DNA from: Nocardia sp. CC227C
GTDB lineage: Bacteria > Actinomycetota > Actinomycetes > Mycobacteriales > Mycobacteriaceae
Assembly (NCBI RefSeq): GCF_030767025.1
Contig: NZ_JASITE010000022.1
Coordinates: forward strand, 1 to 64,000
Direction of reading: 5' to 3'
Length of the DNA stretch: 64,000 nt
Part shown: one piece after another, positions 25,482 to 33,138 of the stretch
How positions within the stretch are numbered: position 1 is the stretch's first letter
Layout of the letters: every line of letters starts with the position of its first letter
The notes under the pieces: generated by a model
Told to the model about the DNA's origin: nothing
Database searches by the model: none
The model's input: only the letters and a program-made list of their open reading frames with translations
Program-made: the position numbers and the translations under genes

Positions 25482-26750
25482 GTGAAGCGTCGCGTGGTGA
25501 TCACCGGGATGGGGGTGCGGGCGCCCGGCGGCAACGGTGTCACCCGGTTTTGGGACCTGCTTGCTTCGGGCAGAACTGCAACCAAGCGGATCTCGTTCTT
25601 CGATCCGTCGCCCTACCGGTCACAGATCGCGGCCGAGGTCGACTTCGATCCAGTGGCCGAGGGGCTTTCCGCCCGCGAGATTCGACGGATGGATCGTGCG
25701 AGTCAATTCGCCGTAGTCTGTGCCAGGGAAGCCCTCGCTGACAGTGGTCTGGCGGCCTCCGCGCTCGCTCCGGAGCGGATCGGGGTCACGGTCGGTACTG
25801 CGGTGGCTGCCGCGACCAGCCTGGAGCAGGAGTACCTGGTGCTATCTGACGGTGGTAAGGACTGGCTCGTCGACCCTGCTTGGCTGAACCCGGCCATGTT
25901 CGACCACATGGTGCCGAGCGTGATTTCGGCTGAGGTCGCCTGGACGGTGGCAGCGGAGGGGCCGGTGACCGTGGTATCTAACGGCTGCACCTCCGGCATA
26001 GACGCGGTCGGGCATGCCTGCCGCCTCATTGCCGAAGGCAGCGCTGACGTGATGGTTGCAGGTGCGACGGACACTCCGATCACTCCGATTGTGGTGGCGA
26101 GTTTCGATGCCATCAAAGCGACCACTCCCGACAATGATGCCCCGGCGCACGCTTCCCGCCCGTTCGATGCATCGCGCCGCGGGTTCGTGCTGGCCGAGGG
26201 GGCGACGATGTTCGTGTTGGAGGAGTACGAAAGCGCGCGGAAGCGCGGCGCGCACGTCTACGCGGAAATCTCCGGCTACGCGAGTCGCTGCAACGCCTAC
26301 CATATGACTGGGCTGAAGGCCGACGGACGGGAAATGGCGGAAGCGATCACCGCCGCGCTCGGTGAAGCACACATACCAGCGGCTGCGGTGGATTACATCA
26401 ATGCGCACGGGTCCGGCACCAAGCAGAACGATCGGCACGAGACTGCGGCCTTCAAGCGCAGCCTTGGTGATCACGCGTACCGGACCCCGGTCAGCTCAAT
26501 CAAATCGATGGTCGGGCACTCGCTCGGTGCCATTGGTTCGATTGAGATCGCGGCCTCGCTGCTTGCGATACAGCACAACGTTGTGCCCCCAACCGCAAAC
26601 CTGCACACTCGCGACCCCGAATGCGACCTGGACTACGTGCCGTGCGAGGCGCGGCCGTGGCCGATCAGGACCGTACTCACGGTCGGCAGCGGCTTCGGCG
26701 GATTCCAGAGCGCAATGGTGTTACGTAGTCCGGCCAAGGTGGCAGTGTGA
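25482..26750 (+). CDS. Type II PKS ketosynthase alpha (KS-alpha)
   Basis: A 422-residue ketosynthase that catalyses chain extension from malonyl-ACP. The active-site Cys is C169 in SNGCTSG, at the same number as in ActI-ORF1, and the catalytic histidines lie in NAHGSGTKQND and KSMVGHSLGA. The opening KRRVVITGMGVRAPGGNG and FFDPSPYRSQIAAE are ActI/TcmK-like. The start is GTG 25482, giving the family N-terminus KRRVVITG; an upstream ATG would add 13 unrelated residues. Its last codons overlap the chain-length factor start (GTGA). Confidence 0.97.
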   Translation: MKRRVVITGMGVRAPGGNGVTRFWDLLASGRTATKRISFFDPSPYRSQIAAEVDFDPVAEGLSAREIRRMDRASQFAVVCAREALADSGLAASALAPERIGVTVGTAVAAATSLEQEYLVLSDGGKDWLVDPAWLNPAMFDHMVPSVISAEVAWTVAAEGPVTVVSNGCTSGIDAVGHACRLIAEGSADVMVAGATDTPITPIVVASFDAIKATTPDNDAPAHASRPFDASRRGFVLAEGATMFVLEEYESARKRGAHVYAEISGYASRCNAYHMTGLKADGREMAEAITAALGEAHIPAAAVDYINAHGSGTKQNDRHETAAFKRSLGDHAYRTPVSSIKSMVGHSLGAIGSIEIAASLLAIQHNVVPPTANLHTRDPECDLDYVPCEARPWPIRTVLTVGSGFGGFQSAMVLRSPAKVAV

Positions 26751-27982
26751 GCAGGGTATACGTGACCGGAATCGGCGTGGTGGCACCGAACAGCTCAGGG
26801 CTCGAACGGTTCTGGGAGGCAGTGCTCGAAGGGCGGCAGGGGATAGGGCGGGTGTCTCGGTTTGACGTGTCCGGCTACCCGGCGGTGTTGGCAGGTGAGA
26901 TCAGCGACCTCGACCCAGCCGAGTACCTACCGGCTCGCCTCCTGCCACAGACCGACGTCTCGACCAGACTTGCACTGGTCGCGGGCGAATGGGCGCTGGC
27001 CGACGCCAAGATCGACCCGGACACGCTGATCGGCTACGAGATGGGTGTGGTGACCGCGAACGCCGCTGGTGGCTTCGAGTTCACTCATCGCGAGTTCCGC
27101 AAGCTGTGGACCCAGGGCAGCAAAGCCGTAAGCGTGTACGAGTCCTTCGCCTGGTTCTACGCGGTCAACACCGGGCAGCTGTCGATCCGGCACGGGATGC
27201 GCGGGCCGAGTAGTGCGCTGGTAGCTGAGCAGGCGGGCGGTCTCGACGCACTCGGTCACGCTCGCCGCACGGTCATCGCCGGCACGCCGCTGATATTGGC
27301 TGGCGGGGTGGACTCGGCGCTTGACCCCTGGGGGTGGTCGGCCCACATCTCGGGTGGCCGGATCAGTCGCGCGACGAATCCGGACCGTGGCTACCTGCCC
27401 TTCGGTATCGAAGCGGCAGGGCACGTCCCTGGTGAGGGTGGCGCGATCCTGGTGCTCGAAGCCGCCGACAGAGCGGAAGCCCGTGGTGCCCAAAACATCT
27501 ACGGTGAGATCGCGGGCTACGCGTCCACGTTCGATCCTCCACCGAGGTCGGCCCGCCCGCCCGGACTGCGGCGGGCCGCCGAGCTCGCACTGGCCGACGC
27601 TGGTATGGAGCCGGGCGAGGTCGACGTCGTCTTCGCCGATGCAGCGGGGGTGCCCGAGCTGGACCGTGCTGAGGCCGAGGCGATCAGGGGGTTGTTCGGC
27701 AGAGAAGGTGTACCGGTAACCGCGCCAAAGGCCCGATATGGACGGCTGCTCGCTGGCGGAGGGCCGCTGGATGTCACTACAGCCCTGCTGTCCCTCCGCG
27801 ACGATCTGATCCCGTCGGCACCGGTCACGTCGGTGCCCAGTGAGTACGGGATCGACTTGGTGTGCGGGCAATCAAGGGCGGCGGCCGTGGGCAGTGCATT
27901 GGTGCTGGCTCGGGGCCGCTGGGGATTCAACGCGGCGGTGGTCGTCCGTAAGGCGCCTGTCGTAAACAAGGAAGGTAGGTGA
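26747..27982 (+). CDS. Type II PKS chain-length factor (KS-beta)
   Basis: A 411-residue partner of KS-alpha that sets chain length and forms the heterodimer's second half. The active-site cysteine is replaced by glutamine (Q162 in ALVAEQAGGLDALG), the hallmark of decarboxylating KS-beta. The gate residues of the polyketide tunnel read F110, T113 and F117 in GGFEFTHREFRKLW. These match F109, T112 and F116 of the actinorhodin factor (offset one), which predicts an octaketide (C16). Start is GTG, translationally coupled to KS-alpha by a 4-bp overlap. Confidence 0.96.
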   Translation: MSRVYVTGIGVVAPNSSGLERFWEAVLEGRQGIGRVSRFDVSGYPAVLAGEISDLDPAEYLPARLLPQTDVSTRLALVAGEWALADAKIDPDTLIGYEMGVVTANAAGGFEFTHREFRKLWTQGSKAVSVYESFAWFYAVNTGQLSIRHGMRGPSSALVAEQAGGLDALGHARRTVIAGTPLILAGGVDSALDPWGWSAHISGGRISRATNPDRGYLPFGIEAAGHVPGEGGAILVLEAADRAEARGAQNIYGEIAGYASTFDPPPRSARPPGLRRAAELALADAGMEPGEVDVVFADAAGVPELDRAEAEAIRGLFGREGVPVTAPKARYGRLLAGGGPLDVTTALLSLRDDLIPSAPVTSVPSEYGIDLVCGQSRAAAVGSALVLARGRWGFNAAVVVRKAPVVNKEGR

Positions 27983-27989
27983 GCCGCCG

Positions 27990-28235
27990 ATGATGACGAT
28001 CGAGCGGTTGTACGAATTGATCGTCGCTTCCGCCGGCGAGTCCGATAGCGCGTGGACCGGCGCGGAGTGCTACGATCGGACATTCGAGGAACTGGGCTAC
28101 GACTCACTCGCGCTAATCGAGACGATGTCGAGGATCGAGCAGGAGTACGGGGTCAGCATCCCGGACGAGCAGGTTGCGGACCTGCAGACACCGCGCGCAG
28201 TACTCTCGCTGGTCAACAAGGTTATCGGTGGGTGA
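27990..28235 (+). CDS. Type II PKS acyl carrier protein
   Basis: An 81-residue ACP that carries the growing chain. The phosphopantetheine serine is in LGYDSLALIET (S39 from the first Met). The acidic helix II and the hydrophobic C-terminal helix (DLQTPRAVLSLVNKVI) are typical. It follows the chain-length factor after 7 bp, and its stop overlaps a possible GTG of the aromatase/cyclase gene. It must be loaded by a phosphopantetheinyl transferase encoded elsewhere. Confidence 0.95.
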   Translation: MMTIERLYELIVASAGESDSAWTGAECYDRTFEELGYDSLALIETMSRIEQEYGVSIPDEQVADLQTPRAVLSLVNKVIGG

Positions 28236-28240
28236 AGTAC

Positions 28241-29164
28241 ATGCACACTGAACACTCGGTGGTGGTGGCAGCTTCCGCATCGAGCTTATACCGGCTGGTG
28301 TCGAACCCGGTGTGGTGGCCGTCGATCTTTGCGCCGTGCGTGCACGTGCGACAGCTCGATCGGGACGCGGTCACCGAACGGTTCCAGCTGTGGGCAATCG
28401 TCAACGACGAGGTTAAGACCTGGACCTCACGGCGACGCTTTGACGCCGGTGGGCTGCGGATCGAATTCGAGCAGGAGAGCAGCCAGGCGCCGATCGCCTC
28501 GATGGGCGGTGTGTGGGAGTTCCGGCAGTTGGCGGGTGATCGCTGCGAAGTGGTACTCGGACACCACTTTACTGCCGTTGACGGCGACCGCACCGCGCTG
28601 GATTGGATAACCCAGGGAGTCGATGCCAATAGCGAGGGTGAGCTGGCGGCGCTGGCGAGGCTCGTGGAGTCCCGATGTCCCCTCGACGAGGTCATCTTCT
28701 CTTTCGAGGATCGTGTGCAGGTGCACGGCGACGTCGCCGGGGCTTACGAGTTCATCGCCAGGTCCGACCGCTGGTCGACTCGGCTAGCCCATGTCAGGCG
28801 GGTTGACCTGATTGAGGCGCCGGGGGGGATCCAATGGATGGAGATGGACACCGTGACCGCCGACGGTGCCGCGCACACGACCAAGTCCGTCCGGCTGTGC
28901 TTCCCGCGCAAACACATCGTGTACAAGCAATTGTTGCCCCCCGAACTGCTGATCGGCCACAGTGGCACCTGGGAGTTCGAATCCGCGGGAGGCTCGGTCG
29001 TGGTCACCGCCAGGCACCGTGTCGCGGTCGACGCGGACGCGGTCCCTCGACTGCTCGGCTCGGCTGCCACGCTCGTTGACGCGGGAAATTACCTACGTGA
29101 GAAGCTTGGGGCGAACAGCAGGGCCACACTTGCCGCAGCGGCCGCCTCTGAGGGCGTGGTGTGA
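28241..29164 (+). CDS. Didomain aromatase/cyclase (ActVII-like, SRPBCC x2)
   Basis: A 307-residue protein with two START/Bet v1-like halves: residues about 1-145 (VVVAASASSLYRLVSNPVWW, GVWEFRQLAGDRCEV) and 155-300 (VHGDVAGAYEFIARSDRWS, GIQWMEMDTVT, GTWEFESAGGSVVVTARH). Didomain ARO/CYCs act on C-9-reduced chains and aromatise the first ring, which agrees with the presence of an ActIII-type ketoreductase. Start is ATG 28241 or GTG 28232. It overlaps the next gene by 4 bp. Confidence 0.92.
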   Translation: MHTEHSVVVAASASSLYRLVSNPVWWPSIFAPCVHVRQLDRDAVTERFQLWAIVNDEVKTWTSRRRFDAGGLRIEFEQESSQAPIASMGGVWEFRQLAGDRCEVVLGHHFTAVDGDRTALDWITQGVDANSEGELAALARLVESRCPLDEVIFSFEDRVQVHGDVAGAYEFIARSDRWSTRLAHVRRVDLIEAPGGIQWMEMDTVTADGAAHTTKSVRLCFPRKHIVYKQLLPPELLIGHSGTWEFESAGGSVVVTARHRVAVDADAVPRLLGSAATLVDAGNYLREKLGANSRATLAAAAASEGVV

Positions 29165-30078
29165 CCGATCAGGTGCCCCCGGTCGGCTTGGCGGAACTGG
29201 CAGAGGGTGTGCATGCTTATATTCAGCTGCCGGGTGGCTGGTGTATGAGTAACGCAGGAGTGATCACAGGCGGCGATGGCGCGCTCGTGGTCGATACGCT
29301 CGCCACTGAGTCGAGGGCGCGCCGGCTGCGCGCGGCTGTCGACGCTGTAGCGCCAGGTAAGCTCCGAACCATTGTCAATACCCATCACCATGGTGACCAC
29401 ATCTTCGGCAACCACGTTTTCGGGCCGACCGCAACGATCATTGCGCACGAGAATGCATTGCGTGAGATTACTAAAACCGGGCTGGCACTGACCGGGATGT
29501 GGCCGGACGTAGACTGGGGCGACGTCCGGATCACCCCACCGTCGCTCACCTTCACCGACCGGCTGACCGTCCGCCTTGGGCGGCGGACGGCGGAGCTGAT
29601 ACACCTCGGCCCGGCGCATACCACCAACGATGTCGTGGTGTGGCTGGCCGAGGAGCGAATCATGTTCGCTGGTGATTTGGTGATGTCCGGTGCGACACCA
29701 TTCATGTTGATGGGTTCGGTGGCGGGCAGCCTCACTGCGCTGGGCAGGTTGCGGGAGTTCGGCGCGCGTCAGCTGGTGTGCGGGCACGGGCCAGTCACCG
29801 GGCCGGAGGTGATCGACGAAACTGTGGAGTACCTGGAATGGATTCAGGGCTTGGCTGCGAACGGTGTGCGGCGAGGGCTGACCCCGCTGGAGCTTGCCCA
29901 CGAAGCTGGGGATGGCGGATTCGGCCACCTGATAGACGGCGAGCGCATTGTCGGCAACCTGCACCGGGCGTACGCGGAGCTCGAGAGTGGGCCCCTCGGC
30001 CGCTCCCTCGACGTGGTCGGGATCTTCACTGAAATGGTTGAGTACAACGACGGCCGGTTACCGACCTGCCTAGCCTAA
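29161..30078 (+). CDS. MBL-fold polyketide cyclase (ActIV-like)
   Basis: A 305-residue metallo-beta-lactamase-fold protein with the metal motif HxHxDH (H75, H77, D79, H80 in NTHHHGDHIFGNH), a further His in LGPAHTTNDVVVW, Asp in FAGDLVMSG and His in VCGHGPV. In the actinorhodin and related pathways such proteins close the second ring. Gene order KS-CLF-ACP-ARO/CYC-MBL cyclase is the one seen in actinorhodin-type clusters, which supports this role over a generic hydrolase. It is the last gene of the operon and is followed by a terminator. Confidence 0.88.
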   Translation: MTDQVPPVGLAELAEGVHAYIQLPGGWCMSNAGVITGGDGALVVDTLATESRARRLRAAVDAVAPGKLRTIVNTHHHGDHIFGNHVFGPTATIIAHENALREITKTGLALTGMWPDVDWGDVRITPPSLTFTDRLTVRLGRRTAELIHLGPAHTTNDVVVWLAEERIMFAGDLVMSGATPFMLMGSVAGSLTALGRLREFGARQLVCGHGPVTGPEVIDETVEYLEWIQGLAANGVRRGLTPLELAHEAGDGGFGHLIDGERIVGNLHRAYAELESGPLGRSLDVVGIFTEMVEYNDGRLPTCLA

Positions 30079-30137
30079 TTCCGCCAGGTCCAAACGGGCT
30101 CGGGCAGCGCTGTTCGATAGGAGCCAGGTCAGGGCAG

Positions 30138-30157
30138 GCCGTCGGTCTCCCGACGGC
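30138..30157. terminator. Bidirectional terminator hairpin
   Basis: A perfect 8-bp stem (gccgtcgg and ccgacggc, loop tctc) in the 105-bp gap between the convergent MBL cyclase and RmlA genes. Confidence 0.7.
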
Positions 30158-30183
30158 ACTGGGTGAACCCCACACGGCCCGGT

Positions 30184-31056
30184 TCACGACCAGGTCGAGG
30201 CGGTTTCCATTACGTAGCGCCCATATTCCGATTTGCCGATCGCGGCGCCGAGCCGATGACACTGATCGGCGTCGATGAAGCCCATTCGCAGTGCGACCTC
30301 CTCGATGCAGGCGATCCGGACGCGTTGGCGGCTCTCGAGAACGTGCACGAACTGGCTCGCGATCAGCAGCGCTTCCGGGGTCCCAGTGTCCAGCCAAGTG
30401 AAGCCTCTGCCGAGGTCGATCAGTTTTGCCCTGTTCTCAGCCAAGTAGCGGAGGTTCACATCGGTGATCTCCAGCTCTCCCCGCGCTGAGGGCTGGATGT
30501 TCTTGGCGATGTCCACGACGCTGTTGTCGTAGAAATACAGCCCGGTGATGGCGCGGTTGGACCGTGGCTGCGCAGGCTTCTCCTCGATGGAAATCAGCTT
30601 CCCGTCCGTGTCGACCTCGCCGACTCCATAGCGCTCGGGGTCGCGTACCGGGTGCCCAAACAGGACACATCCATCGACCTCGCGGGCGGCGTCTCGCAAT
30701 AGTGTGGTGAAGCCCGGACCGTGGAAGATGTTGTCGCCAAGAATCAGAGCGACCGGGTTGGAGCCAATGTGCTCGGCGCCGATTAGGAACGCCTCCGCAA
30801 GCCCGTTGGGCTGAGCCTGCTCTGCGTAGTCGATCTGCAATCCCAGCTGTGTGCCGTTCCCGAGCAGGCGTTGGAACGATGGCAGATCGGTGGGGGTCGA
30901 TATGACGAGGATGTCTCGGATGCCGGCCAACATCAGGGTGGACAGCGGGTAGTAGATCGTGGGCTTGTCGTAGACCGGTATCAACTGCTTGGAGACCGCA
31001 ATCGAGTTCGGATAGAGCCGGGTTCCGCTTCCGCCGGCGAGCAGTATGCCTTTCAT
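30184..31056 (-). CDS. rmlA: Glucose-1-phosphate thymidylyltransferase
   Basis: A 290-residue nucleotidyltransferase that makes dTDP-glucose, the first step to dTDP-deoxysugars. The signature LAGGSGTRLYPNS is at residues 6-18, followed by SKQLIPVYDKPTIYYPL, ILGDNIFHG, SIEEKP and RGFTWLDTGT. The start at 31056 gives the family N-terminus MKGILLAGG, with ggag upstream; the 17 upstream residues are not conserved. It presumably feeds the aminotransferase and glycosyltransferase. The dehydratase (RmlB) needed between them is not in the window, so a housekeeping copy must be used. Confidence 0.93.
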   Translation of the reverse strand: MKGILLAGGSGTRLYPNSIAVSKQLIPVYDKPTIYYPLSTLMLAGIRDILVISTPTDLPSFQRLLGNGTQLGLQIDYAEQAQPNGLAEAFLIGAEHIGSNPVALILGDNIFHGPGFTTLLRDAAREVDGCVLFGHPVRDPERYGVGEVDTDGKLISIEEKPAQPRSNRAITGLYFYDNSVVDIAKNIQPSARGELEITDVNLRYLAENRAKLIDLGRGFTWLDTGTPEALLIASQFVHVLESRQRVRIACIEEVALRMGFIDADQCHRLGAAIGKSEYGRYVMETASTWS

Positions 31057-31248
31057 GGTGTCTCCACTCCCAAGAGCACAGGTGGTCGGCGTGTTTTCGG
31101 ACGCCAACCGATGTCCGAGGAGGATCTGTTGCCGGCCGAACGGCTGGCAGGTGTCGGATCCCCCTGGATACGGTTACAACGGCGACTAGAAGTCATCTCG
31201 AAGTCAGGTCGAAGCCTGTCGCCGTGGGCGCTGGGCTACTGCAAGAGC

Positions 31249-31323
31249 GAGGGCCTGCGCTTCGCGATCCGTGAGGGTGGCCGCACCGTCGGTGTCGGTC
31301 GCGTCACCAAGATCGTCAAGTAG
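31249..31323 (+). pseudogene. tuf: 3'-terminal fragment of the elongation factor Tu gene
   Basis: The last 24 codons plus stop of an EF-Tu gene: EGLRFAIREGG followed by RTVGVGRVTKIVK and TAG, the nearly invariant C-terminus of bacterial EF-Tu. The sequence before position 31249 bears no relation to EF-Tu. It is therefore a displaced 3' end, not a complete gene. A terminator follows directly. It is best explained as the chromosomal side of an insertion at the 3' end of tuf. Confidence 0.85.
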
Positions 31324-31343
31324 GATGAACCAATACCGAAGAG

Positions 31344-31370
31344 GGCCGTTCCCCAAGGGAAGCGGCCTTT
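31344..31370 (+). terminator. Rho-independent terminator after the tuf fragment
   Basis: A 10-bp stem with one bulged G (ggccgttccc and gggaagcggcc, loop caa) followed by ttt. It lies 20 bp after the tuf stop codon, as expected for the native tuf terminator. Confidence 0.75.
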
Positions 31371-31387
31371 GTCGCTATGCTGAGGCA

Positions 31388-31597
31388 GTGTCCAGGATTA
31401 CGTTCGACCCGAAACAGCTCGGGGGTAGGCCCTGTATTCGCGGCATGCGGATTCGGGTGAAGGACGTGCTCGAACTCCTCGCCGCCGGTGAATCCGAGGA
31501 TTCGATTCTCGAGGACTACCCATACCTGGAACGCGCGGACATCCGCGCCTGCCTGGCCTTCGCTGCGGCCGAGGCTGACCACCCTATCCTCCGGTAG
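31388..31597 (+). CDS. DUF433-family antitoxin-like protein
   Basis: A 69-residue protein with the DUF433 pattern: ITFDPKQLGGRPCIRGMRI, VKDVLELLAAGES, ILEDYPYLERADIRACLAFAA. This small winged-helix family is regularly encoded just before a DUF5615 PIN-like protein, as here, and such pairs are regarded as type II toxin-antitoxin modules. The GTG start at 31388 is chosen by family N-terminus (S-R-I-T-F-D-P). It lies immediately downstream of the tuf terminator. Confidence 0.85.
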   Translation: MSRITFDPKQLGGRPCIRGMRIRVKDVLELLAAGESEDSILEDYPYLERADIRACLAFAAAEADHPILR

Positions 31598-31602
31598 GCC
31601 TG

Positions 31603-31938
31603 TTGAGATTCATCATCGACGCGCAGCTGTCGCCCGCCTTGGCCCGCGCGTTGGTGGCAGAGGGCTACGACGCCGTACATGTCTGCGCCATCGGTATGAC
31701 GTCAGCTTCCGATCATCAGGTGTGGGACGAAGCCATTCGCCGTTCGGCGGCGATCGTCACCAAGGAGGAAGACCTCATCCTGATCGGCAGGGCGAGCCCG
31801 GAGCTGCCAGCCCCGGCTGTAGTGTGGATCCGAATCGGCAACTTCACCAGGAAGGCGCTACTGGAAGCCGTGATGCCCCTGTGGGCGACTGTCGAATCCA
31901 TGGTCGAATCTGGTGAACGAATTGTCGAGATTCGCTGA
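31603..31938 (+). CDS. DUF5615 PIN-like toxin-like protein
   Basis: A 111-residue PIN-like protein: it begins MRFIIDAQLSPALARALVAEGYDAVHV (first acidic residue D6), followed by DHQVWDEAIRRSAAIVTKEEDL (T-K-E-E-D with the second acidic cluster). PIN proteins are Mg-dependent ribonucleases. Start is TTG, 5 bp after the stop of the DUF433 gene, so the pair is one transcription unit. Whether this pair is an active toxin-antitoxin system is inferred from the family only. Confidence 0.82.
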   Translation: MRFIIDAQLSPALARALVAEGYDAVHVCAIGMTSASDHQVWDEAIRRSAAIVTKEEDLILIGRASPELPAPAVVWIRIGNFTRKALLEAVMPLWATVESMVESGERIVEIR

Positions 31939-31989
31939 TCCGGACGTGTCGGTACCCGTCCGGTAGCTGCGACAACGGCTTCTGCGGTG

Positions 31990-32220
31990 CCGTTTGTGTT
32001 TTCAGGATCGTCGTCCTCGTCCACCCAGTCGGCGACCACGGTGCCCGAGATCATGCCGTCGGAGCCGGGTAGCGCGGTGGTGGGGCGGTCGTCCTCGTAG
32101 GCTTCCGCGATTTCGGCGGCGCGCCGCCGATGCTTGTCCTCGACCTCCGGTTCCGGAACGACGGGCCGCTCGTTTTTTCGCGGATTCCTCCCGAATCCGC
32201 TGTTCCTCTTCGGTATCCAT
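31990..32220 (-). pseudogene. Small conserved hypothetical protein, frameshifted at a homopolymer
   Basis: An ATG at 32220 begins MDTEEEQRIREESAKK. At a run of six A/T bases (32171-32176) the frame changes, and the plausible continuation (RPVVPEPEVEDKHRRRAAE, then YEDDRPTTALPGSDG and DWVDEDDDPEN) is in another frame. The acidic, charged composition is consistent across the join. The second frame stays open past 31990 without an obvious end. It could be a real pseudogene or a sequencing error in the homopolymer. Function is unknown. Confidence 0.55.
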
Positions 32221-32295
32221 GCCGCAGACCTGCCCGCTGACGGGGCGCTCAAACCGGATGCGGGCCGGTAGCGCCCGCGCTCACGGCGGTCGCGG

Positions 32296-33081
32296 CTAGC
32301 CCGGTAACGGCGCGTGTACCGCGCCCAGAATCCGCCCGGAGTCGAAAGTCGCTGCGGCGGGGGGCAATTCGCCCGGACGGCCGCTGGTGAGGACGCGGAC
32401 GGTGCCGGTGCCCGCGGTGGGGCGGCCGAGCGCGTCCATGCGGCGCAGGGTTTGGCCCGCGACGGCCTCGGCGCTGTCGAAGATGCGCACGCCGCGGGGG
32501 AGGGCGGCGAGGATGGCGTCGAGAACCAGCGGGTAGTGGGTGCAGCCGAGCACGATGCCCTCGGTGCCCGGCGGGGTGCGCTCGGCGGCGCTGGCGATGG
32601 CGCGTTCGATGGCGGGCAGGTCGCCGCGGTCGATGGCGTCGGCGAGACCGTGGCAGGCCACGCCCGTGACCTGGGCGTTGCCGCCGAAGCGGGCGATGAG
32701 ATCGGCCTGGTAGGCGCTGGCGGTGGTGGCGGCGGTCGCCCAGACCGCCACCTGCGAGCAGGCCGCGGCGGCGGGTTTGATGGCCGGAACGGTGCCGATC
32801 ACCGGTACCCCGGCGCCGACTTCGGCGCGGACGTGTTCGAGCGCCGTCACGCTGGCCGTATTGCAGGGCAGCACAATGACCTCCGCGCCCTCGCGCAGCG
32901 AGGTGCGCGCGGTGTCGAGCACCCGGTCGATGACCCACTGCTCGGGTTTCGGCCCCCACGGCGCCCCGTCGGGATCCAGCTGCAGCAGCAGATCCAGGTC
33001 GGGTCGCAGCTTCCGCAACCACGCACCCGTGGGCAGCATGCCCAGGCCCGAATCGATGAGCGCGACGATCACCCTTGTCAC
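32296..33081 (-). CDS. Glutamate/aspartate racemase-like protein (MurI-like)
   Basis: A 261-residue member of the Asp/Glu racemase superfamily: it starts VALIDSGLGML, with the two catalytic cysteines in VLPCNTASVTALE and VLGCTHYPLVL and a central VAVWATAATTAS. MurI makes D-glutamate for peptidoglycan. The divergent N-terminal motif (DSGLGM instead of DSGxGG) makes it uncertain whether this is the housekeeping MurI or a second racemase. The GTG start gives VTRVIVALIDSG. It is 57 bp downstream of the ferredoxin-reductase-like gene on the same strand. Confidence 0.8.
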   Translation of the reverse strand: MTRVIVALIDSGLGMLPTGAWLRKLRPDLDLLLQLDPDGAPWGPKPEQWVIDRVLDTARTSLREGAEVIVLPCNTASVTALEHVRAEVGAGVPVIGTVPAIKPAAAACSQVAVWATAATTASAYQADLIARFGGNAQVTGVACHGLADAIDRGDLPAIERAIASAAERTPPGTEGIVLGCTHYPLVLDAILAALPRGVRIFDSAEAVAGQTLRRMDALGRPTAGTGTVRVLTSGRPGELPPAAATFDSGRILGAVHAPLPG

Positions 33082-33138
33082 GGTAATGAATGCGGCGCGG
33101 GCGGTGCGAATCGCGTCCGGCGAACAGTACGAATCGGC

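Noticed and set aside
31114..31323. An open frame reading through into the EF-Tu tail as one fused protein
   Set aside because: Only the last 24 codons resemble anything; the part before 31249 has no coding character, so a gene fragment at a junction is the simpler reading.
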